DNA from: Plantago major
Taxonomy: Eukaryota; Streptophyta; Magnoliopsida; Lamiales; Plantaginaceae
DNA length: 64,000 nucleotides
Reading direction: 5' to 3'
Assembly (NCBI GenBank): GCA_026545765.1
Contig: JAIFAC010000008.1
Location: forward strand, 62,001-126,000
Shown: positions 37,871 to 51,800 of the stretch, piece after piece
Layout of the letters: each line of letters begins with the position of its first letter
How positions within the stretch are numbered: position 1 is the first letter of the stretch
Translations under genes and position numbers: made by a program
Notes under the pieces: model-generated
Told to the model about the DNA's origin: nothing
Databases searched by the model: none
The model's input: only the letters and a program-made list of their open reading frames with translations

Positions 37871-40800
37871 TCCTATCCTTTTTATACGTCGAAAACTACC
37901 CCTCTGTTGTTGTATTGTCTTAATGTTGTCAATCTCTACATAAAGCTGCTATTATGGATCATTTTGTGTAATCGTGATATTCTGGGTTTACCTTTCTTTC
38001 TACTCAAAGTATAAATAAAAATTATCTGTCTGGGAATTGCCTAAGGACCTTGCTTGTAATTAATTTCATATACTTCAATGGCAAAAAAACTACTATAACA
38101 GAAAAAAGGTAAAGTTTAGAGTACAACACGTTGCTTGAATAAGGAAATGCTCAAACATATTTATAGAAACAAGGGGTATTTAGATTAGATTTTACATAGT
38201 AGAAAAAAACACAATTATACCAATATCTTGTTAACTGGTGTCCTATACATAACTGAGAACTTTAGAGTAGACCAACTATACATTATAAATTCCTGCCCGG
38301 ATTATTTGCTATATCCCATGGAGGGTCCGCTTTCACCTATTACTACATATTAACTAATATCTAAGTGCATACAACGATTATATCACACTTATAAATTGTG
38401 CCTTATTTGTTAAGAAAATACTCTTGAGAAAAAATATATAATACAGCTTTATAATTATCTCTATATAAATTATATAATTGGTGAGGGAATTTTATGGTGA
38501 TATAAGCCTGTAAGAATGTTTGGTAAATACTAATAAAATGTATTACTTAGTTCTTGACCCCTTAATTAGTGCTGATATTGGAAAAGTAAGGGGTTTATAC
38601 TATTTTATATTTCACACAATATTTAAAGAATGTGGCGTTATAAAAAAGAATTGTTGTTGCGTGTTCTCCATTGGATTCCTCTACAAGGATACATTAAGTA
38701 CGTAATGAAAAGGATATAACACACAAAGCTTACTAGGAAGTATACGCCAGAGGTATATGCATTTCTAAGAAAAAGACCAGGTTAAAACCACGCCAATCCT
38801 TAGAAAATTTCTAGTAAAGTATTAAGGCATACTCTAATACGTTATAAAAGAGTTTACTGGCGACAAGTGCATCTAATTTCATTTGGTGATTAAGGGAGAA
38901 GGGATACTATGTAGAACCATAACTTGTGGATCACTTAGAAAGTACTTAAATGTCTTGCTTGTGTTTGTGTGGAATATACTAAATAGGCAGAGAGCTAAGT
39001 GTTATAAGTTTAGAGACAAAATCAAAGTCAATCTCTTTTCCGTTGCATGCTCTTCAAGCTTACACCGAGGCGAGGAGTCTAGTCTTTCCTTATTTATTTG
39101 ATCCGTGCATTTGTGGCTTTTCTACTTTAAATATGATAACAGCGGTAAGTTCTTACCATAATAACGATAAGATTTATACTTTGGATTTCCTTTTTATAGA
39201 ACTCTTAGAACTCTTTATATAAGTATACTATTTCTAAGCTGCTCTTATCACATTATTTATTATTCATGTACCCTCTTACATTACTTTTTTAGTTTGGGTT
39301 TTATTTAAAAAATTAAAAAGGATGTTTTTTTGTATTGTATTAAAGAAGCACTTTGCTTTGTGAAGCATAATTAATTATAATAAGAATGTCATAGAATAAA
39401 TATCCAAGAAGCTATGGCTATGCAAGAAATAGAATTATTAGAATCTAAGTCATAAGGAGGCAACCAAATAAGTGTGTTCTTGGGTTCGTTTATAGCTGTG
39501 TTATGTCGCATAATACTATACTTTTGTTAGGATATGTGTTCGTGGTAGCTGCTTTCTACTCTTGTCTTTGACTGTACGGTAATATAAAACTCAATTAAAA
39601 TACTTCCCCTGCCTCTTACTCTTAATTTCTTTCTCTAGGACCAAGGACTCCTGAATCTTTCCAAATATTTTCGGCCTAATCATCTAATTTCATATAATGG
39701 AATAACATTGGTTTATTAATCTAACTTTTCGTTTGAGTCTAATCCAGGCTATAAAATTTCTTAGAAGATGAAATCTATAAAGTATAATTCAGAAGTATAT
39801 AAGATAAGTATAAAAAGTTAAAAGGCAAGGATGATAAATAAAAACCAATGAATATATAGAATAGAAGGAACGTGGAAGAATTTCTGTGAATCTTTGATTT
39901 TCATGTTGAGCTAGAAACGAAGAATACAAACTTATAATACCACCAGTAGCAGAAAAACCACTTGTATATTTTTCTCTCTTATCTACATTTTCTGCAATAA
40001 CTTCTTAATATAGCTTTTTTTTTACCTCTTAGTTATGTATTACTTAATTTCGCCTAACACCTAATTAACATGCATATTTAGTCTCTACAACGGAAGTATT
40101 TTATAACTTTATAGGTAGAATAGAAAAAGGATTGAAGCTTTGAGGATCACAGTTTAGCCTACAGTTTTTGGATTATGGCACAAATGGATTAGGAAGACTA
40201 CTATCATTAGCTTTAATTTAGTTCATTTCCTTCAGTAATTATAAATAAATATAATTAGAATTCAACAGATTTCTAAACTTATACTAGGATAAGCCGTTTA
40301 ATGTTCTTTGTGTTTGGATCTATTGTTTGCTTGTTTGCTGCTCATGCAAGGACTTTTTGTCTATCTATATATTAGTGGACACAACCTTTTGTAGTATTTT
40401 TTTTACTTAAATATCTTAAATATATGATATATGTTTACAAAGAATACCTACTTCTATCCTATCTTTGTAATCATCAAAATCCATTCATAAAACCTACTGT
40501 TAACTCGATTATAAGTAGTCTGCACCGTTGCATACCTTTTTCTATTTAGCGTGATAGTTAAGACTTAGCATTGTTTGACTTAGCTTAGAATTTGACCTTT
40601 TATTTGCCAGGAGGAGTAGTGTTTCCAAGGAAGTGACTCGGTTAGAGTTTTGCAGAACAACCTTATTACAGGGCTTATATTGAATAGAAACATAGAAACC
40701 TTGTTCCAATACCGTTGTACACATATAGATATAATGGCGCGATCCAATATTATAGCAGAGACACGGGAGTAAGTAGTTCTTGCGTACTTTTCTGAAAATG

Positions 40801-43206
40801 AACTACTCTCACTCAATAAAGCCAATACTGTCTTATTTCAAGGATGTATTTTTACGAATATAAATGAGCAAAATTCTCAGTAAATGCAAGTTATTTTTTT
40901 TGAATTCTTCCAAAAAGAGAGATTATTATTACTACGAATAACTACTAAATCTAAGATATTAGGAACGAATAATTAAATTATATAGAATACAACAGGTGTG
41001 TATACACGGTAGGCTATATAAATTCTACAATGATTATATTCTTGGCATACTCGCGGTATTCTTTGTTCATTACTGGGTGGTTATTATATTATCCCTTGTT
41101 TCTTATTAATTAAAATCATACTTCTATTCTTTCTATTTCATGCTCTTAACTTAAGTTTATATTATATTATATAAGTGCGTTTCCTTTGCCCCAGTGTCAT
41201 AACTACCGCCGAAGATAATAAAAGGCTACACCTATGCTGTCGAAATTAATCAGTCAGGTCTTCTTCTTTATTCTATAATTCTATGTATGATGCTATTTTT
41301 ACCTATATTCTTTGGTTTTTTGTTGGAATTTAGTTCCTAGGTTTTTATTCGGATAAATGAATTTATTAGAAGAAAATGGCTAGTCGTTTGAAGGAGATTA
41401 ACTAATAATAAAATATTCCTAATTCATATACATACCATAAAAAAGAAGGCCTATTCAATTTCTACTACTACTAGCTTGGTAGAAGAGAGGATAAAGATTC
41501 ATAGCATAAGAAAGAAGTGCTCTGATGATCATGCTAATATCTCTGCGTGTAGACTACACACTATGTACTATGCTTCGGAAATAAAGAAAAGAAGGCAAGG
41601 ATCCAAGCCGTGGTTACTCTCTACTATATATCTATTTCATGCCTATCCCTGTCTCGATAAGGCGCAGCAAATACAAAAAAGACAAAAACAGAGAATTGTC
41701 GAGTATGATCTTCAGAACCGTTAGAATTTTTATTGCCTTACGTACGAGATTCATAAAGTGACAGTGTATAAAAGCTTATAATTTTTGTTTATTATAGTTT
41801 GACATAATACCAACTACTACCTGTAACCCGATTTCTTTGTTTCTAGGGGGATACATCTTCCTTTATGACTTATCTTACCCTACATCCGAACGAAATATGA
41901 ACATTTAATCCACATCCATGTAAGTATTCCCCCGTATCGTGTCTTATCTAAATTAAGTAAGCAAGCATCATACTAGTCAATGTTAATTAATTATTTTTCG
42001 TTTACTCATACTCAGAGTCCCTTCTATTTGGGTTTAATGCCTGTTACCAAAAAAACCAATAAAATATAGATTTTGTTACCGATCAAACAATATTGATTCT
42101 TTACTACCATAGTAAATGAAAACTTTCAGTTAGAGGTAGTCGTGATCCAGGTATTTATTACCAAATAAACACTATTTCCTATGAATGAAATTCATTGATT
42201 ATGAAGATAGACGATAACTAAACAATCCCAGTAAATATCGAGTAGAAAAGTAAATAATATACAGTTACTAAAATAGACTAAAAAGAAGTAAAAGGAAATG
42301 GCAAAATTCTTTTCTTATTCGTACTTAGGAGGTCTTACTAGAGCATTCCTTTGTTTATTGTCAAATAAATATTAGTTTAATGTTGCACGAAGATATGGAG
42401 CTTACTTGTGAAAAAATTTATGAAAAAGTAAAGAAAGGCAGACATAGAAGAATGGATTAGGGAAAAAAATATAATTTAAAAGGATAAAGCCCAAAGACAG
42501 CTCCTTTTTACTTACGCATGTTACTGCTGCATGATACAATGATACAAAGTGTTTAGCCTAGTACTTCTTGTGCCCTTGTGCGAGAGAAAAGATTCCGGTA
42601 AAGAATTCGGGTGGGATATACAAATAGTGAAAAGTCCTTATCTTAGCTTAGGACCTCGGTAGTAAAACAAGGTCGATTAGTCTTCAATTCTTCTTAATAA
42701 TATTGATTATTGATGTAAAATAGTCTAAAAGTTCATTCATTCTCATGGTACACAAAAACGTTATGCGAATGATCCCTTTAAATACAACTGCTAACCGCTT
42801 CTCTAGTTGCCAACTATTTTTTGTTTTTTTCTTGTAAATAGACTAAAAGAAACGTGTACTGATAGGTCATATACTGCTAAGTTTGCCTATATGTGTGCAT
42901 AGAATTCGTGATTTCTTATTATTTACCTCCTGCATATGTTATCAAGCAAAAATGTTATTCCAATATTCTAACTGCAATGCATTAATTTATACAACGCTAT
43001 ACTTTGGATGGTACCTTAGAGATCTAATATCTTCTACTTTAAAATTATAGAATACCGGTACCAAATCCCTTATCCTGCCTATATTGGAACTTAGTCATGC
43101 ATTGAAAATTAGAATCTCATAGAGTAAACGAAAAATTGACTTCCAGTCTACAAATAAACTACTATTTCATTCTAAATAACTCCTGTCTTTGTATATAATG
43201 AAGAGT

Positions 43207-43249
43207 ATAGATAGATCTAAGCCAAAATGAAAATCTAAGATCTATCTAT
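43207..43249. repeat. Inverted repeat, 12-bp perfect stem
   Basis: ATAGATAGATCT at 43207-43218 pairs with AGATCTATCTAT at 43238-43249 across a 19-base spacer. Both arms carry BglII-type AGATCT. No U-run follows that would suggest a terminator. It could be the remains of a palindromic insertion or simply chance. Confidence 0.9.
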
Positions 43250-43604
43250 GTACACGTGCCTGCAGAAAAACAACTCCAAACTTTTCACTTTTTATTTTCA
43301 GCAAACCGCCTTCTCGTGTGTAGAAAAATAGGAAGGTATAACTCATGGACTTTACAATAAAATTATAGCATTAATTAAAAACAGGTTTATTCTATAGTAA
43401 CCAAACAATGTTTTACCTCTGGTATAAATTCTTAAGAAGAACGTGGTGAAAAATCTGCGGGGAACCTGGAAACCTCACTTATTTTTGCTACTGTTGTAGT
43501 TGTTGTGTATTTAACATATTCTTGACATAAATAATACCTGGCCTCTAACTCTTTTCTAAAAAAACCTCTAATAATCTACTAATTAAGAAGTTCTCTGTAT
43601 AGTA

Positions 43605-43630
43605 TATAGTAATCATATTATAGTAATCAT
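43605..43630. repeat. 12-bp direct repeat, 14-bp period
   Basis: TATAGTAATCAT occurs at 43605-43616 and 43619-43630, separated by AT. Confidence 0.95.
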
Positions 43631-45133
43631 AAAGGCTAATCAATTGACTTTTAGAGTTTTAGAAACTGAAATATAAGAAGCACGCGTAAAATAGAAAACA
43701 AACAAAAAGGAATGACTTTCGTGGGTATATCATAAATAAGCAAAACAAATAAGAAAAGCTTAGTTAGGACTCGTGGAGGCATAAATACTAAAGTAAACGC
43801 CCTCCAGGAAAAGAAAGTTATTATCACAAAGAACTATACTACATGAAAAGCATACTAAATGTAGTAAGGGCTTCCTGCGATAATCCACAGTTGCCACTAA
43901 CTGTATCCCTTTATTTAGTAGTGTTCTTGATAGTCACAAAGAATAACAACAGGAAATAACACAATAAGTCAAAGGACAAAGTTCTAAACAAATACGCTCT
44001 AACTACTTTAAAATTACAAGGCACTAAGCACAACCGAAGCAGTTTATTTTGCTAAGGAATACGACAACTTTTTATTTTTTTTTTTCGAAAATACACAAAC
44101 AAGATTAGTAGATTTATTTCTACTTGAGACTTCATATATATTATATATATAAGTTATTTCTAGCCCTATCCTATAATACATCCAACATCAAAATATCTAT
44201 TTTCTATTTGTCATATTTCGAAGGTAAGAAGAATTTCTATGTTTCTTTTTTATCCTATCCGAACTTATTCTTTTCTGAGAGGTGTGTAGTAGGCTAGTAC
44301 TTTACTTCATCTTCCTTTCCTGAAAAGTAGTATAGTAGTCTAGAAATTCCATACCAAAGTGTCACCCAGTTTCCTAGGACCTCATTAGAAAAAAAAGTAA
44401 ATGTTATATTAAAATATATGACTATGACTTATATGTCGCTTCAATTCAAAAACAATAGAAATCCTGCGCATTATGCAGAATATGAACATATCATATAGAT
44501 ATTTTAGTTAGTGCTTTCCTTTGTACTTTTCTTTAGTGAGATGGATAAAGAAATGTCATTGTTTGTAATAAAATGTGATTGATTGACGATACCCGGCTGG
44601 GGTCTTTATTATATTAGATTAGCTTCGATATTAGTCCCGGACAGAGAGTATTAGCACGAATATACTTATTATGTAGTCTCGCACCATTCACACACCATGC
44701 CTTAGGCTAGAAGATGTTTTGAAATGTTACTGAGGAAGAAATCATAATTGAATTTCCTAAACCAGAACCAGAACTGGTTTTTATTTATAACAAAGATTAA
44801 TCACTTTATCAAAGTGTATGCGGGAAACTAAACTACTATCTATACTATAAAATACAGAGTCAAGATACAAACCAATATGCCACGAAAATAACAAAATTTA
44901 CCTTCTGGTACAAAACAATAAATAAATAAACATGCGGAAATGATGTCTTCTCTCTATCTAAATTGAATGTTCCAAGAGAGATTGCATAGGCGATTTCTGC
45001 CAAAAAAAAGGTCAACTATAAAGAAAGCTGGAAGGTTTAGTCCAACAAGATTATCCAATGACAACAGCTAGAATATTTTTGGTCTAAGAGCTCTAATTTG
45101 CAGTACTCACTACGGAAGTGTGTTATTATCTAT

Positions 45134-45163
45134 CCTAACTACTACAACCCTAACTACTACAAC
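45134..45163. repeat. 15-bp x2 tandem duplication
   Basis: CCTAACTACTACAAC occurs twice head to tail with no mismatch. It is followed at once by further TAC and ACT triplets, so a (ACT)n-like seed probably helped the slippage. Confidence 0.97.
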
Positions 45164-47675
45164 TACTACTAATTAATAAAAAACCATACATAGGATTTTG
45201 TATGTAGATAAATAATAAAAGGCGTTAAGTTGTTACACACGTTTTCTCTTTTTTTCTGGTTTTGCGGAAAGTGTTCGAAATCCAATAGATTAAAAGTTTA
45301 AAGATGCCCCTTAAAAATTGTAGCTATAAATTAACCCCTTATTTTTCCTGTTAGGATCTAGTTATTAACTTCTGCCCTCTTCCCTTCCCTTGAAATAGAA
45401 AGAAATACTAGATAAGTCTAAATTAAAAAAGTAAGCAATCTGACCGAATTTCAAGTATACATACAACTGAAATCTTCTGTTATATTGGCCTAATTAATTC
45501 TAGGTAATAATACAAAGATTTTCATAGTTATGTATAGTAAGTATCACATTTTAAAGGCTATGTCTCCAATTTCTTTTCTCTATAAATTAAATTCTATAAA
45601 TACAAAAGGATTTTCTCTTATATATTCTCTTATTATATACAAAATATATACAAACAAAAGAAGTCTTTCTTCTGCAATTCTAGTTAAAGTCAGCAGAGAT
45701 AATTAATTTCTGTTTTCTTTTCTTAGTGAGTTGGGGGCTAGACTCAATAGCTTCGTGTTTCCTCTTGACTCCGATAGAAATAATAATACGCGAGAATGTA
45801 ATGTAGTTTTTCCATATTTAGACACTTAGGTAAATGTGTTTCTGAGCGATAGCGGTAGAGGTATAACCGAACAATTTTTCTAAATCTATACATCTTTATG
45901 CTTACTGCTGCTGTACTATTAGCTATAGATTAGCCTTTGGAATATGTTTTGAATGTTTTGCTTTGGACACAATACAAGTATTTCGTAATATTTCTCAAAC
46001 GGGGTTTTTCCTTGAAAGAGAGAATTGAGAAGGTATAAATAAGGAATCGCTTAAATCAATAGGAAAGGAATTTGCAAGTTGGTAAGGTCTAGCAACGCGT
46101 AGACAAAAGAGCCATTAATTAGTAATTAGTATCGTATCCAACAACTTTGTATATGATTTTATATATGATAATTTTTTAGTTCTGTCGTACAGGTCAGTAT
46201 AGATAGTGTAACTTATTGATCGTAAAAAAAGGCAAAATAAAGAAGCCCGGCAGCCTATGGCTTAGTAAACTACTGTTTTATTAAGTATGCATGTATACGA
46301 CCTTAAACTCATATTCTATTCCAAGCATTTTTCGTGGTATAACACCTAACAAATTAGAATCCAAGGTTTATTCCTCCATTTGGTTTTCTCTCTTTTTTAG
46401 TTATTTAAGAAGTAAACAAAAGGTCAACACAGAGCCTTTTTGTCTTTTAATTCTTTTGCTTTTGACTCAACGATTCTTTTTCATACTATAAAAACTGATT
46501 ATATTCTTTTCTTGGTCATAGAGGTAATTGGGTGTATTTGTACTCGCTAGCACGTGAGTTGGTTGTAAGATATAAAAGTCGATGATTTTATTGATACTTA
46601 CTAAATGTGAAGCTTTGAAAAATTATAGTCACGATGCCTGATACTTGCGGTCTAGTAAACATCATCTAAATAAGCTAATAAAATTTATGGAAGTCATCGA
46701 GATTTTTCATATTTTCATACTCTACAAATATGAATGCAGGTAAGGAATTACGGAATAGTTTCATTTAGTCATCATGAATACATCATAAAAAACTCAACAA
46801 GGAAATATCTATTAATTTTTGTTTGTAACTGTAACCTTTGAGAGAGTCTGCTGCAATTGCCAATATAAAAAATATAGTAAGAGTGCCTGCCAAGTCTATG
46901 TTCTATTATCTCCGACCGATATAACTCCTCCTTCTCCAAACCAAAGCATGTTAGAAAGATATACTTAATACTACTGTTTTTTAGGCTTAATTTAATCCTT
47001 TATTTCTAGCTACTTGTACTTGTATAATTAATTTATAAATTGAGGCACGCTTTATCTTTGAAGGAAACCACAGTCTTACATGTTTCAATAACAGTTTATA
47101 CAAAACATATAATAGAAAGGAAAGGGCACAGTCAGTAAGTAATATTGATTATAATTAGTCAAAATTTAGTCCAAATTAATTCAAAAAAGAGAGGATTTGT
47201 ATTTGGGAAAGATATTTAATCTATTTCATCAAAGAGGTAGGCTGATTAGTTCTATATCGTGTTCATCAGGATTGACATGTTCCATAAAATAAAAGATAAA
47301 TCGCCGTATTGTATATACTATCTATATACGATATCATAGAGGAGTATAAGTGTAATAGAAATTATTACGAAAGACTTCCGGAGTGAATACCCCCTTATAT
47401 TATATTTCATGTAAAAAGGACTTTCTGTATATTTCCAAGTAGTCCCGTCCTTACAAGACAAACATTTCTTGATTAGATGTCTCTGTAAAAAGGTTAAAGA
47501 TGGAACGTGCAAAACCAACTGACTTTAACTTTTCACTCGATTCCGTAGATCATCTTATTATACTTTGATCCTAGGGTAAGTAAGCCGTTCTGAAGAAAAT
47601 GCAGAATGTTCCCGTTGTTCCCTACTTAATTACTAGTGTCTTTCTTTCCCTCCTCCCTATATCGTGAATAATTGA

Positions 47676-47700
47676 ACACGCAGTTGTCTCGTTATTCATC
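47676..47700 (+). repeat. Short dispersed repeat, copy 1
   Basis: ACACGCAGTTGTCTC at 47676-47690 is exact at 54452-54466. The similarity runs on for about 12 more bases (GTTATTCATCTT against ATTATTTTTCTT). With eight G or C in 15 bases the word is rare in this window, so shared origin is likely although short. Confidence 0.6.
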
Positions 47701-48109
47701 TTCTTCAGTGCTTGGATCACCTAACATAGAAATTAATCAGTCTCTAATATTTAGTTGAAGAGCTATCAGTAGTATTATAGGCTTAAGTTGAGAGTGACCT
47801 AGTATGTATATTAGGATTTGACAAAGAACAGTGACTTGTAGCTCGCAGCGTACAAAGAAAAAGTATATTCTGAGGGCATACTATGAGGATCCATTTGTTA
47901 GAGAAGAGAATGAAAAAATACTAAGAACAAGTAATGACTAGAGGATAAGGTACGCTATGACTAGAAGAAGAAGAATACCACATAATTCTATTATTATTAT
48001 CTTTATTCCCTTTCAAGTAAGTATAGAAAAAATAGGCAGATACACAATACATAGAGTAATATTATTTTCTTCTCACATACGTTATTAATAAGTATAGCTT
48101 CTCTTTTGA

Positions 48110-48240
48110 GTTCTCTTAGTTAAATTACCTTTTTACAGATCATCTTGTCGAGCTCACCTAGAACATTCTAATTTACTAGAATTTGCGTTGCGGTCCAGGA
48201 GTAAAACCAAGTACACCCGCAAAGTCAAACAGCACTTATA
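48110..48240 (-). repeat. Dispersed repeat, copy 2
   Basis: Partner of 32345-32480 in the same orientation, about 15.8 kb away. This copy keeps GATCATCTTGTCGAGCTCAC and GGTCCAGGAGTAAAACC. It lacks a five-base stretch present in copy 1 before GAGCTC and has other small gaps. The flanks diverge quickly. No terminal repeat or target-site duplication can be seen, so the element type is unknown. Confidence 0.75.
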
Positions 48241-48800
48241 ACACCGTCTTCTTTCATTTAAAGGTTTTTATACTGTATATAAAATAGGAGACATAGCTGA
48301 CGTGTCTTGTGTGTAATACCCAATAATATGAAAATTCTTTCCTTGCAGTACCCTCAGTATTCTATTATTCTATCTTTGTTATATCTATACTACCTCTACG
48401 TAATAAGTATTCTATCTTTGTTATATCTATACTACCTCTACGTAATAAGTCACATGTGCAATGTAATTATTTATAAAACTATAAAACTCTTTATGAAACC
48501 TTTCTCCTTTGCTAGAGTCAATATCTAGATACAGATCTTTTCTTTCAAAGACAGACGTCGAAATTGAAGGTACTCCTTTGAAGGCAAGGTCGAGTTTATA
48601 AATACTCAGGTGTATAATAACCAACACCAAGCACAAAAAGTAAAGACATATTCTATATTTATCAAGCATAACTCTTTCTTCCATATGTTAGAAAAGATTA
48701 TAGGAAGACAACACTGGCACGATAATTTTATTAGTATTTACCATAGAGAGACGTATCAGAACCATGTAACGTATATATCGTCTTTTTGTTTCTTTAGGAA
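48241..48800. other. Gene-free spacer with a tandem duplication
   Basis: Contains the 42-bp duplication. Two short open frames on the plus strand and one on the minus strand overlap here. None has a motif, and one of the plus frames owes its length to the 42-bp (14-codon) repeat. Confidence 0.5.
48367..48450. repeat. 42-bp x2 perfect tandem duplication
   Basis: Two identical 42-bp copies, 48367-48408 and 48409-48450. The unit starts ATTCTATCTTTG and ends CTACGTAATAAGT. It is the longest perfect tandem duplication in the window. Perfect identity in otherwise decayed sequence means it is recent, and younger than the mutation that shaped the region. Confidence 0.97.
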
Positions 48801-51800
48801 TACTTTATTTATAATACATAATACAAACTAATATGTTCTTAGTTGCTTTACTTAATAGGATACTTATAAACCTTACTTACTAAATGAATATATCTACACG
48901 AAATGCCTAGTATATAAATATAAATGGACTCTTCTAGTAACACTTCTATCAACGTAAAGTGTAAAATATGAAAATACTTAGGACAAGAGTATACTATCCC
49001 TAATAAGAGTACTACTATAACTACCAAAGTATAGAATGAAACATTATAATAACCCTTAACTAGTATAAGTTGTATATTACCTATCATGATTGGTGTGATC
49101 TATCTTTCTTCTTGTCCATAGACATATACCTTAGTAACTATGATGCGCCCTTCCTCTTTTACTAGGACCTCCTTACATCTAGATGGTACCCTCTTAAGTG
49201 AAGTACCTTGTTGAATTAATAGTATTTGTAGGGGTAAAATCTCTTAGTAGGAATCCTTTCAAGTTATCACTTAATTTTTTTCATGCTTATAATTCCAAGT
49301 ATCTATATTCCTCTATTACTATAATAAGATGAGAATGTCCTAGTAAAGCATAATTCCCTTAACCACTTTTTAAGAGGTATGTGTGGAAACAACAATGTTG
49401 TAGAAAGGAAAAGGTACATATGACAAAGGTGTTTTATTAGATCATTACTATGTACTAGAAGAATTATACTTGTGTTATAGTATGCTTAAGAGCTACCTAT
49501 TAGTATTGTACTTAGTTTTATTTTTGTATCGCATCTATGAAGTAAACCCTTTATTCTTTCCTTGACATCTTAATTTCATAAAGAACAGCTTATATTTGGT
49601 GTTTCTCTATTTTACTATAAATGTAACCTAGAAGAGAGACTTTACTCTTGTATTAGATTTTGGTGGTATGCCTACTATACCCATACTAAATGTTAAAGGT
49701 ACTACTTTGTTAAGACTTGCATGCATGCAATAATGCTTACTACAATTATGTTTATTTACCCTTATAAAAATTATGAAATATATATAGTAAAAACACAAGT
49801 CAATTATGCTTGGTTAGATTACTAATACCCTGTTGTTGTAGATCTCAGAGTATAAATTATGGAGATACTAGATTTAGTGATGTAGTTTATCTTGGAGATA
49901 TAGATCTTTTAGAATTGACTATGAACATGTAAGGACTATATAATGCTTAGATATATGGGCTAGTATATGAGGGAAGTCTTAGGTATCTTATAGTTGTATT
50001 TCCTAGAAGAAGTGAACAATATTAAATGAATACAAAAAAACCCTATAAGTAGTTTCTATTTCTCACAAGCAAGAACAAGGTACACTTATCACAATAAACT
50101 ATTTGTATACTCAACTTATACTCTACCTCTCTACCAAGTGGGTGTTCTCTAACTATTTACAAAATAGAACAAAGTATACTCTTTCCTCTCTTTAGTGTTG
50201 TACTCTAAAAATAATTTGTAAGGATAAAGTAATCTAACGATATTTCTTTTGGTTAAAGTATAAGGTTAGAATTAATGCCCTAACACGTAGTACTTAATAT
50301 AAAAGAATATAAGAAGAGTGGGTGTATAGAATAGATCTCATAAAGATATGACAAAGTATAATAAGATAGTAGGTAAGAAGTGGCTGTTTACGTATAGAGT
50401 ATTTAAAGAAAGGTATTTAGGTTGGTAGGAAATGAACTTTATATTGAGTTACTATAATAGAAATAGAATTATTTATAAATATTTAATGTATATCTTCTTT
50501 AGTAGGCTATACTATATGCTCTAGCTCTATGCAAGGATTCCCTTTTCTAGCTTATGTTTCTTCATATAAATTTAATAAATACAATATGGGTGTACCTTCT
50601 TCTTTTGGAATGTGCATGTAGTCTTGTGCTCTCACATATAAAATATAATATTAGGCAATCCCTTTCTTTATTTCCTTTGCTCAAGTACAACTATGTGTTA
50701 TATAAAACTATATAGGTGTGCTGAGATTCCACGTACCTTTGCTTATAATGGATAGGCTTACTATGTCAACACTTTTTTTCTTACTAGAGCTTAATCTAAT
50801 ATGTAATCACAAATCTTATTTATGTTTTCGTCTTTAAATCTTTATAGTGAATAATACAACAAGTATACTAATAAATTTGTGTATAGTTACAATAACTCTT
50901 TAGCTCTAAGACATTTACTCTAATAAGTGTATAAGTAAGTTATAACTCGCCAGGTACTCTACTTAGGTAATATCAATACTTTTTTTAGTTAATACATGCT
51001 ACAACAAATAATATAGCTTAAGTGGTGAATATACAACCATGTAAACTTAGGGCTATAGGTAAAAATGAAACATGGGGATAGGCGTAATATGTAGTATTTT
51101 TGTCTAGTAGTGTATCAAACTAGGTAACTAGGGAGAAGTACTTTATTATAAATTATAATAAATAAGACTGCCTATATAACATATAAATACAAGAATAACT
51201 TACTTAACAAATGCTAGAGAAGAGAAATGGGGATATATACAGGAGTTCTTTTATATACTACCAATAAATTTATTATTAGAGAGTAATTACCTTACATGTT
51301 CTTTATCTTAGTTTAGCTCTATACGACCCTTACCAAGAAGTATACCTTCATAAATATTCTTTTATCTAAAACAACCTATCCCTTTACTATTTGCATTAAC
51401 ACCAATCTATTTCACCAAAGCAAAATCATTCCACATAAAGAACTTATGATCATATTAGGCTCTATACTTAAGCTATTTTATTTTAGGCTATTACTAACTA
51501 TGAACTAAATAAAGAAGGTGTAGTACATATTTCACATAAGAATCAATTGCAAGTAAAGGGAAGCACTTCTATTTTTTACTTAGATTTATATTTGTTTTGT
51601 TTAGTATCATAGTTAAATACTATATAATATAAGTCCAATTTCGTGAAATATCATAAGCATAGTCATAATAAATTAAGTAAGGTGCTAACATATCGAGTAA
51701 AGAGTTACTAATACCAACAAATTCTATTATACTTTTCCTAGATAGACATCGTGAAAGCTTGTTTCTTTTCCTTTTTTTTTATAGGACATCTAGGTTTTTC

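Larger units (their letters stand above)
32701..38500. other. TA-rich gene-free block
   Basis: No gene is supported. A plus-strand frame at 33999-34193, 64 codons from a TTG, has a fairly balanced residue mix but no motif. Perfect or near-perfect microduplications lie at 34852-34887, 37373-37394 and 37847-37870. A G7 run is at 37704-37710. The right border near 38.5 kb is gradual. Confidence 0.5.
38501..48109. other. Long gene-free A/T-tract block
   Basis: The longest stretch of the second texture. A hand count at 43861-44100 gives TpA 24, ApT 14, CpA+TpG 25 and ApC+GpT 34, so the RIP-like bias is present here too. The best open frame is 41476-41724, plus strand, 82 codons from a TTG, rich in Lys, Arg and Gln. 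Its first ATG is at residue 30 and no motif is seen. Contents noted separately are a hairpin at 43207-43249 and duplications at 43605-43630 and 45134-45163. Confidence 0.55.

Noticed and set aside
41476-41724. 82-codon Lys/Arg/Gln-rich plus-strand frame
   Set aside because: More protein-like than most, but TTG start, the first ATG only at residue 30, and no recognisable motif.
44759-44780. Small inverted repeat AAACCAG ... CTGGTTT
   Set aside because: A 7-bp stem is expected many times by chance; no terminator-like T run or other context.
45271-45282. GTTCGAAATCC, resembling a tRNA B-box
   Set aside because: It has one base too many against GGTTCGANTCC, no A-box lies at the right distance upstream, and no cloverleaf can be drawn.
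48307-48528. 73-codon frame containing a repeated peptide SLLYLYYLYVI
   Set aside because: The peptide repeat is fully explained by the 42-bp DNA duplication, which happens to be a multiple of three.
25080-49997. AGTCTTAG-TATCTTATAGTT shared by 25.08 and 49.97 kb
   Set aside because: Made of words common in the TA-rich texture and the flanks diverge at once, so no safe homology.
10343-51729. AACAAATTCTA word recurring at about 10.34, 11.76, 21.56 and 51.72 kb
   Set aside because: Short, A/T-rich and without matching flanks. Some 11-12-mers must recur this often in 64 kb.
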